Program-made: the position numbers and the translations under genes
Notes under the pieces: generated by a model
What the model saw: only the letters and a program-made list of their open reading frames with translations
What the model was told of the DNA's origin: nothing
Database searches by the model: none
In this document: in pieces, positions 6,062 to 8,611 of the stretch
How positions within the stretch are numbered: position 1 is the first letter of the stretch
How the letters are laid out: every line of letters begins with the position of its first letter
Assembly: GCA_023818785.1 (NCBI GenBank)
Contig: JAMWCO010000053.1
Span: 1 to 8,611 of the forward strand
Reading direction: 5' to 3'
DNA: 8,611 bases
DNA from: Candidatus Omnitrophota bacterium
GTDB taxonomy: Bacteria > Ratteibacteria > UBA8468 > B48-G9 > JAFGKM01

Positions 6062-7588
6062 TTATTCAAATTTTATATCATCAACATAAATTATGCATCC
6101 TTTTGGATTTTGAGATCTATTCGTAACCCAACAGAATCCACCAATAACATTACTTAGGTTTTCTTTCTTTAAGTCTATGGAATACTTTTTCCAATCTTTA
6201 GTTAAATTTACAATCCCTGTAGTCAAAGGACCAAAAGAATCTTGATAAGGAAATTTTGGATTGTGATACGGAGATTTGTTAATTCCGCCTACTTTAAATT
6301 CTGCCTTTTCATTTCCTTTTTCACCCCTCGCCCAAAAGGTTAGTTTAGATGCTCCTGAAATAGTATATCCAGGATACTCACCCCAATTGTTAATCGGATA
6401 CTGCCAGTAAATTCCTGCCCAACTATCAAAAGTAGTAGGAGAATATATAATCTTAATGCATGTTTTCCCTGAATGAGGGAATTCTTTACAATCTCGCTCT
6501 ATATTTAAACTTTCTAAATCTCCCATCCATCCTGTAGGTTCAAAATGGTTTTCTTCAGAACCTGCTTCATCATATACCATCACAGGGGCTTTAATTGGCA
6601 CCTTATTTATTTGCCTTGCAGGTCTATTTATCCCTTTTCTAATCTCCTGAGGAAAAAGTTCATAAAACATAAATTTTAATGAGCCATCTGAGTTGAAAAT
6701 TCCCCAATGAGCCCCAGTTTCTCCTTCAAATTTATTTTTCCATTCTTCGTCAAAAACTTCAAAATAAAAATAAGGTATTTTATTTTCTTCTGCTAACTTT
6801 GTAAATCTTTCAAAAAATATTTTTTGATTTTCTGGACTTGGAACTGCTTTTCCAATAATTTCTCCAGCAGTTGGCCATCCTGTTTCTCCAATAATTATTT
6901 TTTTATCAGGAAACTTTGCTTTAATTTCCTCATATCTTTTAATGACATATTCAGGTGCCTCTTTGATTGAAACTCCTTCCCAGTAAGGATGGATATGAAC
7001 TAAAAGGAAATCAGTATTTTTTACAATATTTGTATTATTTAACAAAACACTCCATGTTTCAGCAGTCCCAACATCTATCTTAGTAGCATCTTTTACTTTC
7101 TTAATGTAATTAGATAATTCCTCTTCAGATAAATCTTTTCTAAGCAAAACTTCATTCCCAACAATTAATCCTTTTATATTCTTGAGATTTGAATTTGCAA
7201 TTTTAATCAAATTATCAATCTCTTTTTCATTTTCAATCTTATATTTGCTTATCCATGCACCAACATAACATTCAAGTCCAACTTCTTGAGATAAAGCAGG
7301 GATTTTAGACAAAGTGCCTGTGTTTCCATATGTTCTTATTTTCCCTGTAAATTTTACTAAAAAAGAAATATCTTCTTTTATCTCTTCTTCTGTTGGAAGA
7401 ACTCCTTTATCAGGATCTTCATTTTTTCTAAAGGGACCATAGCAGAAACCATAGTATTTTTTTAATATTGCTGAATTTTTATCTATTTTTGATTCTCCAT
7501 CTTGAATTGGAAAAGTCAATGCTATTCCTAACAATACTATCCCTAATGCTCCTTTATATAAGGTAAAAAATTTTCCTAATGTTTTCAT
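6062..7588 (-). CDS. GH17-family beta-1,3-glucanase-like enzyme
   Basis: Exported glycoside hydrolase of 508 residues. The N-terminus (about 1-30, KGALGIVLLGIALTF core) is a signal peptide or anchor. Residues about 44-315 form a TIM-barrel of the GH17 type: YYGFCYGPF on the first strand, KIRTYGNTG, then LIVGNEVL with the acid/base Glu146, VHIHPYWEG, and IIIGETGWPT with the nucleophile Glu235. FEVFDEEWK and GAHWGIFNSDG complete the substrate groove. GH17 enzymes act on beta-1,3 (and 1,3-1,4) glucans by hydrolysis or transglycosylation; the specificity cannot be read here. A linker with AP and RP residues leads to a C-terminal domain (about 336-508) ending IYVDDIKFE. This looks like a jelly-roll carbohydrate-binding domain. 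The gene is preceded by AAAGGAGGG and sits one base after the small upstream gene, so it is probably the last gene of a three-gene operon. Confidence 0.9.
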   Translation of the reverse strand: MKTLGKFFTLYKGALGIVLLGIALTFPIQDGESKIDKNSAILKKYYGFCYGPFRKNEDPDKGVLPTEEEIKEDISFLVKFTGKIRTYGNTGTLSKIPALSQEVGLECYVGAWISKYKIENEKEIDNLIKIANSNLKNIKGLIVGNEVLLRKDLSEEELSNYIKKVKDATKIDVGTAETWSVLLNNTNIVKNTDFLLVHIHPYWEGVSIKEAPEYVIKRYEEIKAKFPDKKIIIGETGWPTAGEIIGKAVPSPENQKIFFERFTKLAEENKIPYFYFEVFDEEWKNKFEGETGAHWGIFNSDGSLKFMFYELFPQEIRKGINRPARQINKVPIKAPVMVYDEAGSEENHFEPTGWMGDLESLNIERDCKEFPHSGKTCIKIIYSPTTFDSWAGIYWQYPINNWGEYPGYTISGASKLTFWARGEKGNEKAEFKVGGINKSPYHNPKFPYQDSFGPLTTGIVNLTKDWKKYSIDLKKENLSNVIGGFCWVTNRSQNPKGCIIYVDDIKFE

Positions 7589-7589
7589 T

Positions 7590-7796
7590 TTATATACCCT
7601 CCTTTTGTTTTATAATTCTGTATATCTGTGTTTTAATCATTTCCCGGTTGTTAGGCACTTCCTTATCCATCTTCCTCGGCATCAGCAAACTTACAGGATA
7701 AAAACTACCTGCCATCCTTAAGTCATAGTTTATCACCTTCGTAAAGTAAAAAAATTTGTCTTCCACCTGTATGGTCGTGACTATCCTTCGCCTCAT
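7590..7796 (-). CDS. Small unknown protein before GH17
   Basis: Open frame of 68 residues from ATG 7796 (MRRRIVTTIQVED...), ending at TAA one base before the GH17 start. I do not recognise it. It is basic, soluble-looking and has no signal peptide or membrane segment. A TTG at 7823, directly after the stop of the upstream gene, would add nine residues. Its only possible Shine-Dalgarno (GGAGGTGG) is 11-14 bases away, and ATG 7796 has none, so the start is open. Tight packing between two genes on the same strand argues for a real gene. It could also be the relic of a larger one, since the preceding gene looks contracted. G+C is higher than in the GH17 gene. Confidence 0.45.
   Translation of the reverse strand: MRRRIVTTIQVEDKFFYFTKVINYDLRMAGSFYPVSLLMPRKMDKEVPNNREMIKTQIYRIIKQKEGI
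7597..7605 (-). promoter_or_regulatory. Ribosome binding site of the GH17 gene
   Basis: AAAGGAGGG on the minus strand, eight bases before ATG 7588, is a strong Shine-Dalgarno lying inside the last codons of the upstream small gene. It fixes the enzyme's start and suggests high or coupled translation. Confidence 0.75.
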
Positions 7797-7823
7797 TGTT
7801 TTGTTGTTATAAAGTTCTTGCAA

Positions 7824-8174
7824 TTATGGAATTTCCACCTCCACAAGGAAAATTTCGGTGCCACGAGCAGCCAAAGCATGAAGTTTGTTTGGACTATCAA
7901 AAACTAATCGGCTACCTCGGAGGAAACCATCGTATTCCTTTCCTTCAAGTCCATCCAATACTACAAACTGCTTTCCACCACGCACTGCCCCATAAGCGAA
8001 CCTCTTGCTATCTGGACTGATGGTAATTTTACCAAAGATACCATGTATCTTGCTCAGGGAAGTCTCCTTTATCACCAAATTGATTCCTTCGGCGCCTTTA
8101 CTCACGCAAGACAACATCCCAATCAGCATCACCACAACCATAACCAAAGCGGAAAAACATCCTCCTTTTTTCAT
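7824..8174 (-). CDS. Exported short PD40/WD40-like repeat protein
   Basis: Protein of 116 residues. The N-terminus has a basic start and a long hydrophobic core (about 9-22, ALVMVVVMLIGMLS). It is followed by Cys23, but the sequence before it (MLS) is a poor lipobox, so it could be either an ordinary signal peptide or a lipoprotein signal. Residues 50-82 hold one repeat of the type ISPDSKRFAYGAVRGGKQFVVLDG with GKEYDGF after it. The last part (SRLVFDSPNKLHALAARGTEIFLVEVEI) reads like the cap that ends longer repeat proteins of this kind. From memory of the family, relatives carry many copies of this unit, so this looks like a member contracted to a single repeat. A single blade cannot close a propeller. 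The start follows GGGAGGGAG. It is the first gene of the GH17 operon, with about 45% G+C. Confidence 0.7.
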   Translation of the reverse strand: MKKGGCFSALVMVVVMLIGMLSCVSKGAEGINLVIKETSLSKIHGIFGKITISPDSKRFAYGAVRGGKQFVVLDGLEGKEYDGFLRGSRLVFDSPNKLHALAARGTEIFLVEVEIP

Positions 8175-8223
8175 CTCCCTCCCCTCTTTTTATTCATTTT
8201 TTTATTTTTCATCTTCACCAATA

Positions 8224-8253
8224 ATTATACCACATCATTTTTCATTTTATCAC
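8224..8253 (-). promoter_or_regulatory. Extended -10 promoter of the GH17 operon
   Basis: On the minus strand TGG TATAAT (8232-8224) is a perfect extended -10 element. GTGATA (8253-8248, 4/6 to TTGACA) lies 18 bases upstream as a weak -35, which an extended -10 tolerates. Transcription would start near 8217, giving a leader of about 43 bases before ATG 8174. Confidence 0.65.
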
Positions 8254-8318
8254 ACTTTCTCATTAAATACATTTTTACATATTTTTTTATACCAATCAAA
8301 TTTTTCTTACATAAAAAC

Positions 8319-8535
8319 TCAATAGGTGAGATAGTTGTAATTGACAGGGACGATGAAATTATACTCTATTAACCAGTTTGTTAAAAGTTTATTAAGAAGT
8401 TCTATATCTCCTATGTAATTTTCCGACCTGTAAAAGTTCTTGTCCATTCTCCTTTCATAAGATACTTTTTCACTATTTTTAAGAGAGAGGTCTCAAATTT
8501 TTTTGTATTTTAATCCCTAACTTCCCATAAATTTA
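8319..8535 (-). pseudogene. Decayed C-terminus of a DDE transposase
   Basis: The frame running from about 8474 to the stop at 8319 reads SYERRMDKNFY, then NYIGDIELLNKLLTN, then WLIEYNFIVPVNYNYLTY. This matches the end of IS481/IS3-type integrase cores: ERxN.TLxEEF, then D...FN.KL..WL.WYN, then RPHxSLxYLTPxEY. The catalytic-Glu region and RPH motif are mutated (ERRMDK, VPV). Further upstream (to about 8535) FMGS-stop-GLKYKKI-stop-DLSLKN may be the preceding NGSEF segment, broken by stops. No inverted repeats were found and the window ends before the N-terminal part. It is not functional. The family is fairly clear, the exact IS is not. Confidence 0.6.
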
Positions 8536-8611
8536 AGTAATAGGTATTTTAACATATTTATTTTAAAAAGAGAAAATATATTTTCTACGAAAAAATAATT
8601 AGGAGTTTTTT

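Larger units (their letters stand above)
8175..8611. other. Intergenic region at the right edge
   Basis: About 440 bases without an intact gene. It contains the 5' leader and promoter of the GH17 operon (8175-8253), an AT-rich spacer, and the transposase relic (8319-8535). The last 75 bases are AT-rich with nothing recognisable. Plus-strand open frames here are rich in Ser, Phe and Ile, as expected from translating AT-rich promoter DNA. Confidence 0.6.

Noticed and set aside
8341..8365. TTGACA with TATACT on the plus strand, looking like a promoter
   Set aside because: The spacing is only 13 bases, and the sequence lies in the transposase relic with no plus-strand gene after it.
8005..8372. 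Plus-strand open frames of about 106-109 codons
   Set aside because: They are antisense to the repeat protein and to its promoter, with Ser/Phe/Ile-rich low-complexity translation and no domain or ribosome binding site.
1..8611. Search for a second copy of the tRNA-His 3' end as the other attachment site
   Set aside because: I saw no convincing match to the T-arm/acceptor sequence anywhere else in the window by eye, so no att pair is claimed.

Overview
The window is low-GC bacterial DNA (most genes look roughly 25-35% G+C), read with the standard code and with TGA used as a stop. Four or five of the six product-level genes begin with an export signal. Envelope families (TolB-type propeller, CsgG/FlgO-like alpha/beta domain, M48 metalloprotease) suggest a diderm bacterium, possibly an uncultivated lineage. 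I cannot name a taxon from the sequence alone.

Left part (1-1830): a complete tRNA-His(GTG) gene, with its G-1:C73 pair visible, is abutted by a minus-strand module made of an XRE-type helix-turn-helix/AT-hook protein and a large serine recombinase. The recombinase frame runs into the tRNA and takes its stop codon from it, as expected for an element integrated at a tRNA gene. The recombinase is dead: an internal deletion removed most of the catalytic domain and left a frame change in an A-run. The regulator gene upstream is intact and has a perfect-consensus sigma70 promoter.

Gap (1830-2600): very AT-rich DNA without a gene. It holds decayed fragments, including a plausible helix-turn-helix piece of a transposase.

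Centre (2601-5922): two plus-strand genes, 18 bp apart, encode an exported protein with a C-terminal alpha/beta domain and an exported seven-motif TolB-like beta-propeller. Together they resemble the two halves of TolB. They converge, with a 14-bp overlap, on a minus-strand exported M48 zinc metalloprotease that has its own likely promoter.

Right part (6062-8229): a minus-strand operon reads contracted repeat protein (WD40/PD40-like, probably exported), then a small unknown protein, then a GH17 beta-1,3-glucanase-like enzyme with a C-terminal jelly-roll-like domain. It is driven by an extended -10 promoter near 8224. The first two genes are clearly richer in G+C (about 45%) than their surroundings. 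The right edge (8319-8535) carries the decayed C-terminal end of a DDE (IS481/IS3-type integrase core) transposase.

There is no CRISPR array, rRNA or recognisable riboswitch. The most notable points are the tRNA-bounded recombinase relic with a conserved-looking regulator, the split TolB-like pair, and the GH17 operon led by a collapsed repeat protein.
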